Source of the DNA: Paenibacillus sp. PastM-3
GTDB lineage: Bacteria; Bacillota; Bacilli; Paenibacillales; Paenibacillaceae
Assembly (NCBI RefSeq): GCF_029893965.1
Contig: NZ_JARXXP010000016.1
Coordinates: forward strand, 1 to 64,000
Direction of reading: 5' to 3'
Length of the DNA: 64,000 bases
The position numbers and the translations under genes are program-made. The notes under the pieces were generated by a model. That model saw nothing but the letters and a program-made list of their open reading frames with translations, did no database searches and was not told the DNA's origin. Shown here piece by piece: positions 51,928-59,703 of this stretch; position 1 is the stretch's first letter, and each line of letters begins with the position of its first letter.

Positions 51928-52797
51928 TCACTGCGCCGAATCCGCTGTAACGTCAGCACCCAGCCACTCTGTGCTCAGTTTACCCAGTGTGCCGTCTGTC
52001 TTCAGCTCCTTAATGGCACCGTCGATGGCATCCGACAGCTTCTGGGAATCGGCATCATCCTTGCGGAACACATAGAGAATGTCTGCGGAGGACAATTCAG
52101 GACCGGTAGCCTTCAGCTGGCTCTGCGGGTCAACGATCGGGAGGACAAAATCGGCTGCCAGTGTAGCATCCACACGGCCGGTAGTAATCTGTGCGGCTGT
52201 ATCGTTTGCCGTTCCGCTTTGATAGACGATATTGATCGCATCCGCGTTCTCTTTATTGTAATTTTCGAGGATCTGCGCCTGAGCGCTTGTCGCGCCGACC
52301 AGTACCTTTTTACCTTTCAGATCGTCCAGTGTCTGGATCGAATCGTTGTCCTTAGCCACGACAATGCGGTTTCTCCAGTGGGCATAAGCTTCCTTGTTAA
52401 ACGAGTACTTCTGCTCCCGCTCCGGGTTCTTCTCCATAACATGGGCAACCAGGTCGATCTTTTTGGTTTCCAGGCTCAGCAGCAGGTTGCTGAAATCCAT
52501 TGTCTGAAAATCAAATTCGTATTCCGGTAGCTTGTTATCAATTTCCTTGAGCAGCTCCACATCAAAGCCGGTCAGGTTGCCGTTCTCATCAAGGAAGCAT
52601 ACCTGCGGGAAGCCGGTTCCTGTACCCACGATGATCTTTGTTACCTTAGCCGTTGTATCCGCCGGTGCAGCTGCTTCAGCTACCTTGTTGCCTGTGCTGC
52701 CTGCGCTGTTGCCGCCTGCATTGTTGCTGTTATTTCCGCAGCCGGCGATCGCCAGCGTTAATACGGATGCAAATACGAGCGAAATGGACTTTTTCAT
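51928..52797 (-). CDS. Amino acid ABC transporter substrate-binding lipoprotein (TcyJ/TcyK-like)
   Basis: A 289-residue lipoprotein with lipobox AIAGC (Cys20), a Gly/Asn linker and an SBP type 3 domain (FPQVCFLDENGNLTGFDVEL, then LKGKKVLVGATSAQAQILEN). This family binds polar amino acids; by operon position the ligand is probably cystine or S-modified cysteine. B. subtilis has two such genes (tcyJ, tcyK) while one is present here. The ATG 52795-52797 has AAGGGGA upstream, within the end of the GNAT gene region, 4 nt after its stop. Confidence 0.9.
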   Translation of the reverse strand: MKKSISLVFASVLTLAIAGCGNNSNNAGGNSAGSTGNKVAEAAAPADTTAKVTKIIVGTGTGFPQVCFLDENGNLTGFDVELLKEIDNKLPEYEFDFQTMDFSNLLLSLETKKIDLVAHVMEKNPEREQKYSFNKEAYAHWRNRIVVAKDNDSIQTLDDLKGKKVLVGATSAQAQILENYNKENADAINIVYQSGTANDTAAQITTGRVDATLAADFVLPIVDPQSQLKATGPELSSADILYVFRKDDADSQKLSDAIDGAIKELKTDGTLGKLSTEWLGADVTADSAQ

Positions 52798-52801
52798 GTT
52801 T

Positions 52802-53335
52802 CTATCCCCTTTGAGTGTATTGTGGTTTATTTGGTTTATTTGGTTTATTTGCTAGTGTCTTTTTCAGCAGATACATAATGCCGTCACCGTTCTGCGGATC
52901 AAGCTCGACGAAGCGTTCGTATCCCCGCCGTTCATACATTTCAACCAGCCAGGGATGCTTTTTCGCTGTGGCCAGCGTAACCTCAGGTGAGCCGAGCTTG
53001 CCCAGGATAATCCGCTCCTCTACCCAGTCCAGCAGTTTACCGCCATAGCCCTTGTTACTGTAATCCGGGTGGGTGGCAAACCATTTTACAAAAGGCAGCG
53101 GGCTGAACTTGCGGATCTCCTCTTCATTGGAGAGGGTAATGGTAGCGACAATCGCTCCATCCACTTCAAGCACATAACACTCATTGGCGGTTATGTTGTC
53201 TTCAATCAGCGCCAGATCGGCGTTTGCAGCCGGCCAATGCAGCCCGAGCTCGCGGATTAGCTGATAGGCGCGGTATGTAACTTCCAGCAGCTGCTCTGCA
53301 TCCTTTAGCTCTGCCAGCCGGTAAACCTCACTCAT
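52802..53335 (-). CDS. GNAT acetyltransferase, probable SnaA/YtmI equivalent
   Basis: A 177-residue N-acetyltransferase. The fold is visible in VDGAIVATITLSNEEEI, the CoA loop in ATHPDYSNKGYGGKLLDWVE and the end in LVEMYERRGYERFVEL. In the B. subtilis pathway the first operon gene (YtmI/SnaA) N-acetylates S-(2-succino)cysteine before cleavage, and this gene has the same first position. The ATG 53333-53335 has GGAGGG upstream; the frame extends to 53404 without a site. The C-terminal tail is a low-complexity NKPNKPNKP repeat produced by a 9-bp microsatellite (about 52825-52851), probably recent and variable. Confidence 0.83.
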   Translation of the reverse strand: MSEVYRLAELKDAEQLLEVTYRAYQLIRELGLHWPAANADLALIEDNITANECYVLEVDGAIVATITLSNEEEIRKFSPLPFVKWFATHPDYSNKGYGGKLLDWVEERIILGKLGSPEVTLATAKKHPWLVEMYERRGYERFVELDPQNGDGIMYLLKKTLANKPNKPNKPQYTQRG

Positions 53336-53455
53336 CGCAAGCCCTCCATTCTTCCGCTTTATTAATTTTATAATCCCTATCGATTTAGTTGTGATTATAT
53401 GCAATTAACTTTATCACTGCATGTGACCATGCGCTAATAGAGTTTTTTAATACAT

Positions 53456-54349
53456 CTATACAATTAGTCGATTATCCACCTTACCCGGGGCTGCCTCCAG
53501 CAGCGTTTCAATAAACTCCGCGTTTTCCCCGTTCAGGGAGATCAGGCTGGTCCGCAGGGAGATCCCCTCCGTCTCCGCAATATCCACCCGGATCAGCGTT
53601 CCCGCCGCCACTTCCTCCTGCACGCTCAGCGCCGGCAAAAAGCAGATGCCCGCCTGCTTCAGCACAAGCTTTTTCGCCGTCTCCAGATTATCCACGTGGT
53701 ATTCAATATTCGGCGGCTGCTCCATGCTCTCGAATACGCGGTGCAGCCGCATCCAGTCCAGTGATCCGCATTCAAAAAATACCAGTGTCTCAGAACGGAT
53801 ATCCTGCAGCGTTGCGCGTCCGCTTTTGGCCAGCCTGTGCCCGGCATCCACATACAGCGAAATGGGGTCCTCGCAGAACGGGTACGTCTGAATCGCCGGG
53901 TTAACCACTTTGCGGATAAAAGCGAGATCGATTTCCTTGGCCTTCAGCTTATCAATCAGCAGATCGGTCGAAGCCGTTGTCAGCTTGATCGTAATATGCG
54001 GATATTTCCGTTTCAGCCGGTGCAGCAGCTGCGGCATCAGATAGTTGGACACCGATACGGTGCTGCCGATCCGCAGTTCATTCGGAATATTGCCTTTGGC
54101 CTGAAGCTGATGCTTGCCGCTCTGATACACCTGGAGAATCTGCTGGGCATACGGCAGAAACTGCTTGCCTTTATCCGTAAGATGAACCTGCTTGCCCAGA
54201 CGGTCGAACACCCGGCAATCCAGCTCCCGCTCCAGCGATTGAATACGGGCCGTTACCGTCGGCTGCGAAATATACAGCACCTCGGCCGCTTTATTGAAGC
54301 TTCCATAGTGGTTGATGTAGACAAAGGCCTCAATATTATCAATATTCAC
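53456..54349 (-). CDS. LysR-family regulator, probable AscR/YtlI equivalent
   Basis: A 297-residue LysR regulator. The winged helix-turn-helix is IEAFVYINHYGSFNKAAEVL followed by YISQPTVTARIQSLERELDC; the effector domain has IGSTVSVSNYLMPQLL and IDLAFIRKVVNP. In B. subtilis YtlI/AscR activates the ytmI operon in response to sulfur supply, and this gene stands directly before the same gene order, here in the same orientation with 120 nt between it and the GNAT gene. The start is GTG 54347-54349 with GGGAGGG upstream. The inducer is inferred to be a sulfur metabolite such as O-acetylserine or N-acetyl derivative; not shown. Confidence 0.88.
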   Translation of the reverse strand: MNIDNIEAFVYINHYGSFNKAAEVLYISQPTVTARIQSLERELDCRVFDRLGKQVHLTDKGKQFLPYAQQILQVYQSGKHQLQAKGNIPNELRIGSTVSVSNYLMPQLLHRLKRKYPHITIKLTTASTDLLIDKLKAKEIDLAFIRKVVNPAIQTYPFCEDPISLYVDAGHRLAKSGRATLQDIRSETLVFFECGSLDWMRLHRVFESMEQPPNIEYHVDNLETAKKLVLKQAGICFLPALSVQEEVAAGTLIRVDIAETEGISLRTSLISLNGENAEFIETLLEAAPGKVDNRLIV

Positions 54350-54641
54350 TCCAAGCCCTCCCTGAAAAGCTTCATATTTTTAACTATTCCGATGAATTAA
54401 CAATGATTTAAAACCATGCTTACCTATAGATTTTGTATATATATTAGATACGGCTCATTTTTTTGTCAACATATTTGCGCTGTGCATCTGCCCGTTTTCC
54501 ATTAAATTAATCACAAATACAGATAGAACTTTTCTATCCATTTATCGGAAAGTTTAAATTCCCCTTATATCACTGTGAATTATCAGGTATAATGACAGCA
54601 ATCAAATGACCGAATCCGCAGGATGAAAGAGTTTATTGAAT

Positions 54642-55199
54642 ATGTCAAAAGAAATTATTATCCGCGACGCATTGGATAGCGACCGTGATGCCATTGCGGC
54701 GGTGTTGCTGGATGCCTACAGCCAATACTCTGCTTATCTGCCCGAAGCCTTTTGGCTGGAATACCGTAATTCCATTCTTTATTCTGTTCACGGGGATGCA
54801 CCTGCTGCACGGATCGTCGCTGAGACTGATCAGCAGATTGCCGGCAGCATGCTGCTGTTCACCTCGTCGGAAGCCGCCTACGGCAGGCCCGAGCTTGGCA
54901 TCCATGCTCCCGTGCTGCGCCTGCTTGCCGTCTCCCCTTCCGCCCGCGGCCGTGGAATCGCCACCCTGCTCATTAGTGAAGCCGTGCGCAGATCCCGCGA
55001 ATGGGGCGCGGCATCCCTGCATCTGCACACCTCCGACATGATGGCCTCCGCCATCAAGCTCTATGAGCATCTGGGCTTCACACGGGCCTATGAGACCGAC
55101 ATTATGAACGGGGAGACACTGGTAAAAGGCTACCGCCTGGATCTGCTGCCCTCCCCTGTATATGACGCTAAGCTGCCGCTACCTGCGACCGGGTTCTGA
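54642..55199 (+). CDS. GNAT-family N-acetyltransferase
   Basis: A 185-residue acetyltransferase with EIIIRDALDSDRDAIAAVLL, the CoA-binding stretch VLRLLAVSPSARGRGIATLL and KLYEHLGFTRAYE, the standard Rim-like GNAT order. The substrate is unknown. I use ATG 54642; a TTG two codons upstream is closer to AAAGAG and cannot be excluded. It stands alone, divergent from the LysR gene across about 290 A+T-rich nucleotides in which no gene is seen. Confidence 0.85.
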   Translation: MSKEIIIRDALDSDRDAIAAVLLDAYSQYSAYLPEAFWLEYRNSILYSVHGDAPAARIVAETDQQIAGSMLLFTSSEAAYGRPELGIHAPVLRLLAVSPSARGRGIATLLISEAVRRSREWGAASLHLHTSDMMASAIKLYEHLGFTRAYETDIMNGETLVKGYRLDLLPSPVYDAKLPLPATGF

Positions 55200-55310
55200 G
55201 CAGTTTGCATTGCTGCGTGGTGTGTACGCTGCGGGTTGACCGGCTTTGTTACGGCCGGGAACCACTGGCCTGCATCCGGCTTCTGTTTCCAGCAGCCTTG
55301 CCAAGTAGTA

Positions 55311-55470
55311 GGCATAGTGCGGCTTAGACCGGCCGCACACTACCACGCGCCAACTCACACGGGCTCTTACTCGGCCGATTTTCCACCCAACAGGCATAGT
55401 GTGGCTTAAAGCTGCCACACACCACGCGCCAACTCCCGGCTTTTACCAGGCCGACTTTCCACGCAATATG
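55311..55470. repeat. Two imperfect tandem repeats of about 80 bp
   Basis: GGCATAGTG(C/T)GGCTTA begins units at 55311 and 55393; both continue with CACACTACCACGCGCCAACT-like text, a TTTTAC/TCTTAC part, and CGGCCGATTTTCCAC or CGACTTTCCAC. They occupy the gap between the GNAT gene and the TerD-VWA relic. Confidence 0.65.
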
Positions 55471-55482
55471 CGTTTGAAATGC

Positions 55483-55514
55483 AAACAGGCCGGCCCCGAG
55501 GCCGGCCTGTTTCA
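55483..55514. terminator. Strong bidirectional terminator
   Basis: AAACAGGCCGGCC and GGCCGGCCTGTTT are perfect arms around CCGAG. It serves the plus-strand GNAT gene and, in the other direction, the TerD-VWA relic. Confidence 0.85.
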
Positions 55515-55534
55515 TATATTGCTTTTGCAGCGTC

Positions 55535-57010
55535 TTAAGGTTGTACAATCCGTTTCTCCTTCGCCGCCTTAAGCCAGTGCGGGAATTCATTCAGCAGCCG
55601 GTCGTACAGCTCCTCATCTGTAACCTCCTCAATCCGGTCCAGATGCACAAAATCCGCATTATCCACGACCCTGCCGCTCATGTTATCCAGCCCCTCCAGC
55701 ACTTCGAAATCGGAGTTCCCGATCCCTACAAACTACCAGAAAATCGGCTGGACGGCTGCATTCTTAATGACTTTTTTCGTAGCTCTTACGACACCTCCGT
55801 CATTGATAAAAATAATAAAGACCGGAGTAATATCCTTCTTCTCTTCCTTCGTATATTTGCGGATCACGTCCTCCATGACGGGAGGCTCATTATTAAATCC
55901 AAACTTATGAATAGACCGGTTATTCAGAATATGCCGTTTGACGTAATCGCCGAAATCCCGCTCTGTAACAGACTCCATCCGGCTGAACTCATTATCGTAC
56001 ACCCACACATCCAGGACACCGTTGTCATCAATTTGCTGGCCACAGCGAGAATCCGCTCAACCACTTCCTGCACCACGCCTCTCGCATACAGATTCCTCAT
56101 GGAACCGCTGATATCCAGGACAATACCTACTCTGGCCGTTACGCCGGTCAGCTGCTTCTTTTCGAGGGTGAATTGGACGATTTTTTGCGCAGGTCGATCT
56201 TAGACAGAACAGGTGGAGTTAAAGCCTGTGCCGATGCTGCTGCAGATGATGCTGATACTGCTAGAATTGATGGTAGAGACGGGTTAGATGGAGCTGATGT
56301 AAATGGCTGGGAGGGAGGATGGATCGTTTGAAGCTGCTGCTGGCGTTTGTGCGGACAGGCTGGCGGATGCGGAGACTGGTGCAGACAGCTTGTCCGGCGC
56401 AGCTGTATTATTATTAGTCCCTTTAACAGCCGTTTCCGCTGCAGCTGCAACCTCTGCCGACCCGGTCGATTCCACTTCCAGCCCATAATTCACACACAGC
56501 GCAGCAAGCCCGCCGTTAAATCCGCTGCCCACAGCGCTGAATTTCCACTCACCATTATGCCGGTATAACTCGCCTACCACTATCGCTGTTTCCTGCTAAA
56601 TCGGAGCCGTAATCAAAACGGTGCAGCCCCTCGCCGCTCTGCCGGTCCAGCAGTCTAACATATAGGCGGGACACATCCTTCATCCGGTGGTTCAGCTGCT
56701 CACCTTCATAGATGGTCAGTGTCAGCGCGATCCGGTCAACTTTTTGTGAGAGACGGGGCAGCGAGACGGTAATGCTCTCTTTATCGCCATTTCCAGTAGC
56801 CGCGTGGATGACTGCACCATCCTGAGATACCGGGTTTCCATAAAAAATAAAATCCTCATCCCGCTCACACTTCCCCTGCTCAGATAACAAAAATGCCGCC
56901 GCATCAATCCCCATCTCAGCATTCCGGACCGTCCATCCAAAAGATAATATAAGCTCGTTCAGGTTCCTGCCCTTGGTCACATCCGTTTTTTGGCCTTTTA
57001 GCAGCTGCAT
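55535..57010 (-). pseudogene. TerD-VWA fusion gene, inactivated
   Basis: The first part (56555-57010, ATG start with a GGAGATGAGC region upstream) is a TerD domain: GRNLNELILSFGWTVRNAEM, FLLSEQGKCERDEDFIFYGN, VDRIALTLTIYEGEQ. After a frameshift near 56580 it continues VVGELYRHNGEWKFSAVGSG, an Ala/Ser/Pro-rich linker, and after another shift the von Willebrand A domain with the MIDAS motif LDISGSM (about 56100). Further damage is a frameshift near 56030 and an in-frame TAG after PIFW (about 55730), after which FVGIGNSDFEVLEGLDN continues to the natural stop at 55535. TerD-VWA proteins belong to tellurite-resistance-like stress systems. With at least three shifts and a nonsense codon this copy is dead. 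Confidence 0.88.
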
Positions 57011-57159
57011 TCGCTCATCTCCTTAGCCTATTGTTATTTTCCAAATATTCATAGTTCAGGAATAGCATACTATCCAGATTTTGTAAATTCAGCAGATTGT
57101 ATTTACTCTCTCACTACTTTAGAATTAAGAATACATATGATAGATAAGGGGCTTTACCA

Positions 57160-57822
57160 ATGAATTTTACTGCGATTGACTTTGAGACCGCGAACGCAAA
57201 CCGCTCCAGTGCCTGCTCCCTGGGACTTGTCCAGGTTAGAGACGGTATAATAACGGCCGAGCATGTATGGCTGATTGATCCGCGCCAGCGGTTTGACGGC
57301 ATGAACATAGCGATCCACGGCATCACCCCCTCCATGGTTCAGGGACAGCCTACCTTTGAGGAGCTTTGGAGCACGGTGGAGCCGCTATTGCAGGACGAGA
57401 TCGTCGTGGCCCATAATGCGGCATTTGATATGAGCGTTTTGCGCTACTGTCTGGATGCTTCGGGGAACCGCTACCCTGATTTTCAATATTTATGCACATA
57501 CTTACTCGGCAAAAAAATGCTCGATGAGCTGCCGTCCCATAAACTTAATGTCATCTCCCAGCATTTCGGCATCAGCCTGAAGCACCACGATGCACTGGAC
57601 GACGCCCGTGCCGCAGCAATGATTCTGCTGAAGCTGATGGAGCAGGACCAGAAGTTCGAGCCGCTCCTGCTGGCAGACAACCAGGGCTATACCGCCGGAA
57701 AAATGTTCGCAGGCGGCTACACCCCGTTCAAATCGCCGCCCAAAAAGGCGCCGCGAAAAAGGCAGCCGGCCAAGGCACCTGCCTTACCGCCATCTTCTCC
57801 GTCTGTTAAGCCTTACTTTTGA
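57160..57822 (+). CDS. DEDDh 3'-5' exonuclease (DnaQ-like)
   Basis: A 220-residue exonuclease. Acidic residues are visible in AIDFETANA (Asp7, Glu9), VVAHNAAFDMSVLRY (Asp) and HHDALDDARAAA (His and Asp), the DEDDh pattern of the DNA polymerase III epsilon-like family. The last about 50 residues are Lys/Pro-rich (PPKKAPRKRQPAKAPALPPS), probably a flexible nucleic-acid-binding tail. The start is ATG 57160 with AAGGGG 9 nt upstream. It stands alone, divergent from the TerD-VWA relic. A role in repair or RNA turnover is family inference. Confidence 0.88.
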   Translation: MNFTAIDFETANANRSSACSLGLVQVRDGIITAEHVWLIDPRQRFDGMNIAIHGITPSMVQGQPTFEELWSTVEPLLQDEIVVAHNAAFDMSVLRYCLDASGNRYPDFQYLCTYLLGKKMLDELPSHKLNVISQHFGISLKHHDALDDARAAAMILLKLMEQDQKFEPLLLADNQGYTAGKMFAGGYTPFKSPPKKAPRKRQPAKAPALPPSSPSVKPYF

Positions 57823-57839
57823 GGAAGATATGCCTGTCC

Positions 57840-57869
57840 GGCGGGCCGCTGCTATTTAGGCGGCCCGCC
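57840..57869 (+). terminator. GC-rich hairpin after the exonuclease gene
   Basis: GGCGGGCCGC and GCGGCCCGCC are perfect arms with a 10-nt loop, 18 nt after the stop. No T-run follows, so the terminator call is tentative. Confidence 0.5.
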
Positions 57870-57904
57870 TCCATGTGCTTGAATACTAGTAAAACCTTTG
57901 CGCC

Positions 57905-58160
57905 TCCCTACACGTGGCGTTAACGGGATTTTTCCCCTTATTGTGGCCGATCCGCCTCTCTCCACACGCCATTAGTGGGATTTTTCCCCTTATTGTGGCT
58001 GTTCCGCCTCTCTCCACACGCCATTAGTGGGATTTTTCCCCTTATTGTGGCTGTTCCGCCTCTCTCCACACGCCATTAGTGGGATTTTTCCCCTTATTGT
58101 GGCTGTTCCGCCTCTCCACACACCATTAGTGGGATTTTTCCCCTTATTGTGGCTGTTCGG
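57905..58160. repeat. Five 52-bp units with GGGATTTTTCCCC core
   Basis: Units contain CCATTAGTGGGATTTTTCCC, CTTATTGTGGCTGTTCCGCC and TCTCTCCACACG. Cores start at 57925, 57977, 58029, 58081 and 58131 (52, 52, 52, 50 bp apart). The core half is nearly the same as in the 24.7-kb array, while the other half is different. Confidence 0.93.
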
Positions 58161-58189
58161 CCTACTATGTCTCTTCTTTTATTCATGCC

Positions 58190-58437
58190 TCCTTCCGCGA
58201 GCAGAATCAAAGGCATTTTTGCCTTTGATTTGCCCATTCCGCCTCACACGAGCGAAATCAAAGGCATTTTTGCCGTTCATCCGCCCATTCCGCCTCACAC
58301 GAGCGAAATCAAAGGCATTTTTGCCCTTCATCCGCCCATTCCGCCTCACACGAGCGGAATCAGAGGCACTTTTACCTCTCATTCGCTCATTCCGCCTCAC
58401 ACGAGCGGAATCAGAGGCACTTTTGCCCTTGTCCTAT
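58190..58437. repeat. Five 51-bp units with GGCATTTTTGCC core
   Basis: Units contain CACGAGCGAAATCAAAGGCA, TTTTTGCCCTTCATCCGCCC, ATTCCGCCTCA. Cores start at 58213, 58263, 58314, 58365 and 58416 (50-51 bp apart). The array directly follows the previous one and keeps its CCGCCTC(A/T)C spacer, but the core matches the repeats at 11.05 kb. Confidence 0.93.
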
Positions 58438-58446
58438 CCTCACAAC

Positions 58447-58486
58447 AAAAAGCAGGTTCCCCCAAACCGGGTGAACCTGCTTTTTG
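58447..58486 (-). terminator. Terminator after yhaM
   Basis: AAAAAGCAGGTTC and GAACCTGCTTTTT are perfect arms; symmetrical A and T runs make it work on both strands. It lies 43 nt after the yhaM stop. Confidence 0.85.
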
Positions 58487-58528
58487 ATTCGGCTGCACGC
58501 CGGGGCTATTTCCAGTTATTCCGGCTGT

Positions 58529-59485
58529 TTACAGCTTCAGCCGGTATACTGCCTTATTCTCCAGCCCTCTGATAAATGGAGTCCATTCCTCGGTTTCCGG
58601 CGTGGTATCGAGCGCGTCCTCCACCATCTGCAGCTTGGCATCCATCGCATCAATATGATGCAGGGCGACTGCCTCGGCTGTCTGCGGCTGAACCGGGCTG
58701 CCCCATTCGCCCAAGTTGTGATGTGACAAGACAAGATGCTGAAGCGCAAGCACCTTTTCCGACTCCAAATCAATCCCTGTGCGGATCGCCGCCTCAGTAA
58801 TCCAGTTTGAAGCCATCGAGATATGGCCGATCAGCTTGCCCTGCACACTGTAATCCGAGACGATTCCGAAGCTTGAAATCATCTCTTCCGGTTTGGCGAT
58901 ATCATGCAGAATAATGCCGGCCCGCATAAGATCCGGGTTCAAAAACGGTCGCTGCTTGCACAGGAAATCTCCGATTTCCAGCATCCGCACCATATGATAG
59001 GCAAGTCCGGCATAATAGGCATGATGATGGGTTTTGGCCGCCGGATAATGCATCAGCTTTTCCTCAACCTTACCGACACAAAAAGCAACGAGCGCTGAGA
59101 TTTCTGCATCACGGATACTGGACATCGCCCCTTTGATCGTATGCAGCAGGTCCACCGGACGGATCGGGGCCGAACGGATAAACTCAGTCAGCGATACACC
59201 ATCTGATTCCTCAGCAAGCCGCATTTTGGTAATCTTGATCTGCAGCTTTTCACGGTAAGTGTGGGCAATCCCGCGCACCTTCACCAGCGACATCGGAAAA
59301 AAGGTTTCTTTATCCGCTGTGCTTACATCCCAAAATTTGGCGGACAGCTGCCCGCTGGAGTCACCGAGTACAATATCGAAATAATCCTTTGGAGGAGTAC
59401 CGTTGGTTTGTTTGATTGCCAGCTCTCTAAGGAGATAAAAGCCGGTAAATTCATCCTGTGGAGATAGTTGTTTGATAAGTGTCAT
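58529..59485 (-). CDS. yhaM: 3'-5' exoribonuclease YhaM
   Basis: A 318-residue enzyme with an N-terminal OB-fold nucleic-acid-binding domain (YLLRELAIKQTNGTPPKDYF, LVKVRGIAHTYREKLQIKIT) and a C-terminal HD hydrolase domain (HHHAYYAGLAYHMVRMLEIG, AGIILHDIAKPEEM, HLVLSHHNLGEWGSPVQPQT). This combination and length are those of YhaM, which trims mRNA 3' ends in Firmicutes. The ATG 59483-59485 has GGGAGG upstream; an in-frame GTG-type extension to 59515 is not needed. It is monocistronic. Confidence 0.93.
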   Translation of the reverse strand: MTLIKQLSPQDEFTGFYLLRELAIKQTNGTPPKDYFDIVLGDSSGQLSAKFWDVSTADKETFFPMSLVKVRGIAHTYREKLQIKITKMRLAEESDGVSLTEFIRSAPIRPVDLLHTIKGAMSSIRDAEISALVAFCVGKVEEKLMHYPAAKTHHHAYYAGLAYHMVRMLEIGDFLCKQRPFLNPDLMRAGIILHDIAKPEEMISSFGIVSDYSVQGKLIGHISMASNWITEAAIRTGIDLESEKVLALQHLVLSHHNLGEWGSPVQPQTAEAVALHHIDAMDAKLQMVEDALDTTPETEEWTPFIRGLENKAVYRLKL

Positions 59486-59642
59486 GTTGGAGCCTCCCGT
59501 TACTAACAGGCACACACACCTGCTGTGTATAGTAAACTTTGTACATTGACTGCGAAATCCCTTTAAATACTATACGAATTTCCATATGAAATATGCCGCA
59601 GTTATAATAAGTCTACTATAATATAACCGAATAATACACTAA

Positions 59643-59688
59643 AAGGGGCTGCCCCCCGCCATTTGCACGGCGTAGGACAACCCCTCGC
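59643..59688 (-). terminator. Terminator after the FMN-binding protein gene
   Basis: On the minus strand GGGGTTGTCC and GGGCAGCCCC pair with G-U wobbles around an inner GCCG/CGGC-like stem, followed by TTTT. It begins 16 nt after the stop at 59704. Confidence 0.7.
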
Positions 59689-59703
59689 TAAAACTCAATA
59701 ATA

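Noticed and set aside
58027..58572. Open reading frame of 181 residues over the repeat arrays, and a matching minus-strand frame
   Set aside because: The translations are low-complexity products of the 51-52-bp repeats and of their period being near a multiple of three; no ribosome binding site or family match.
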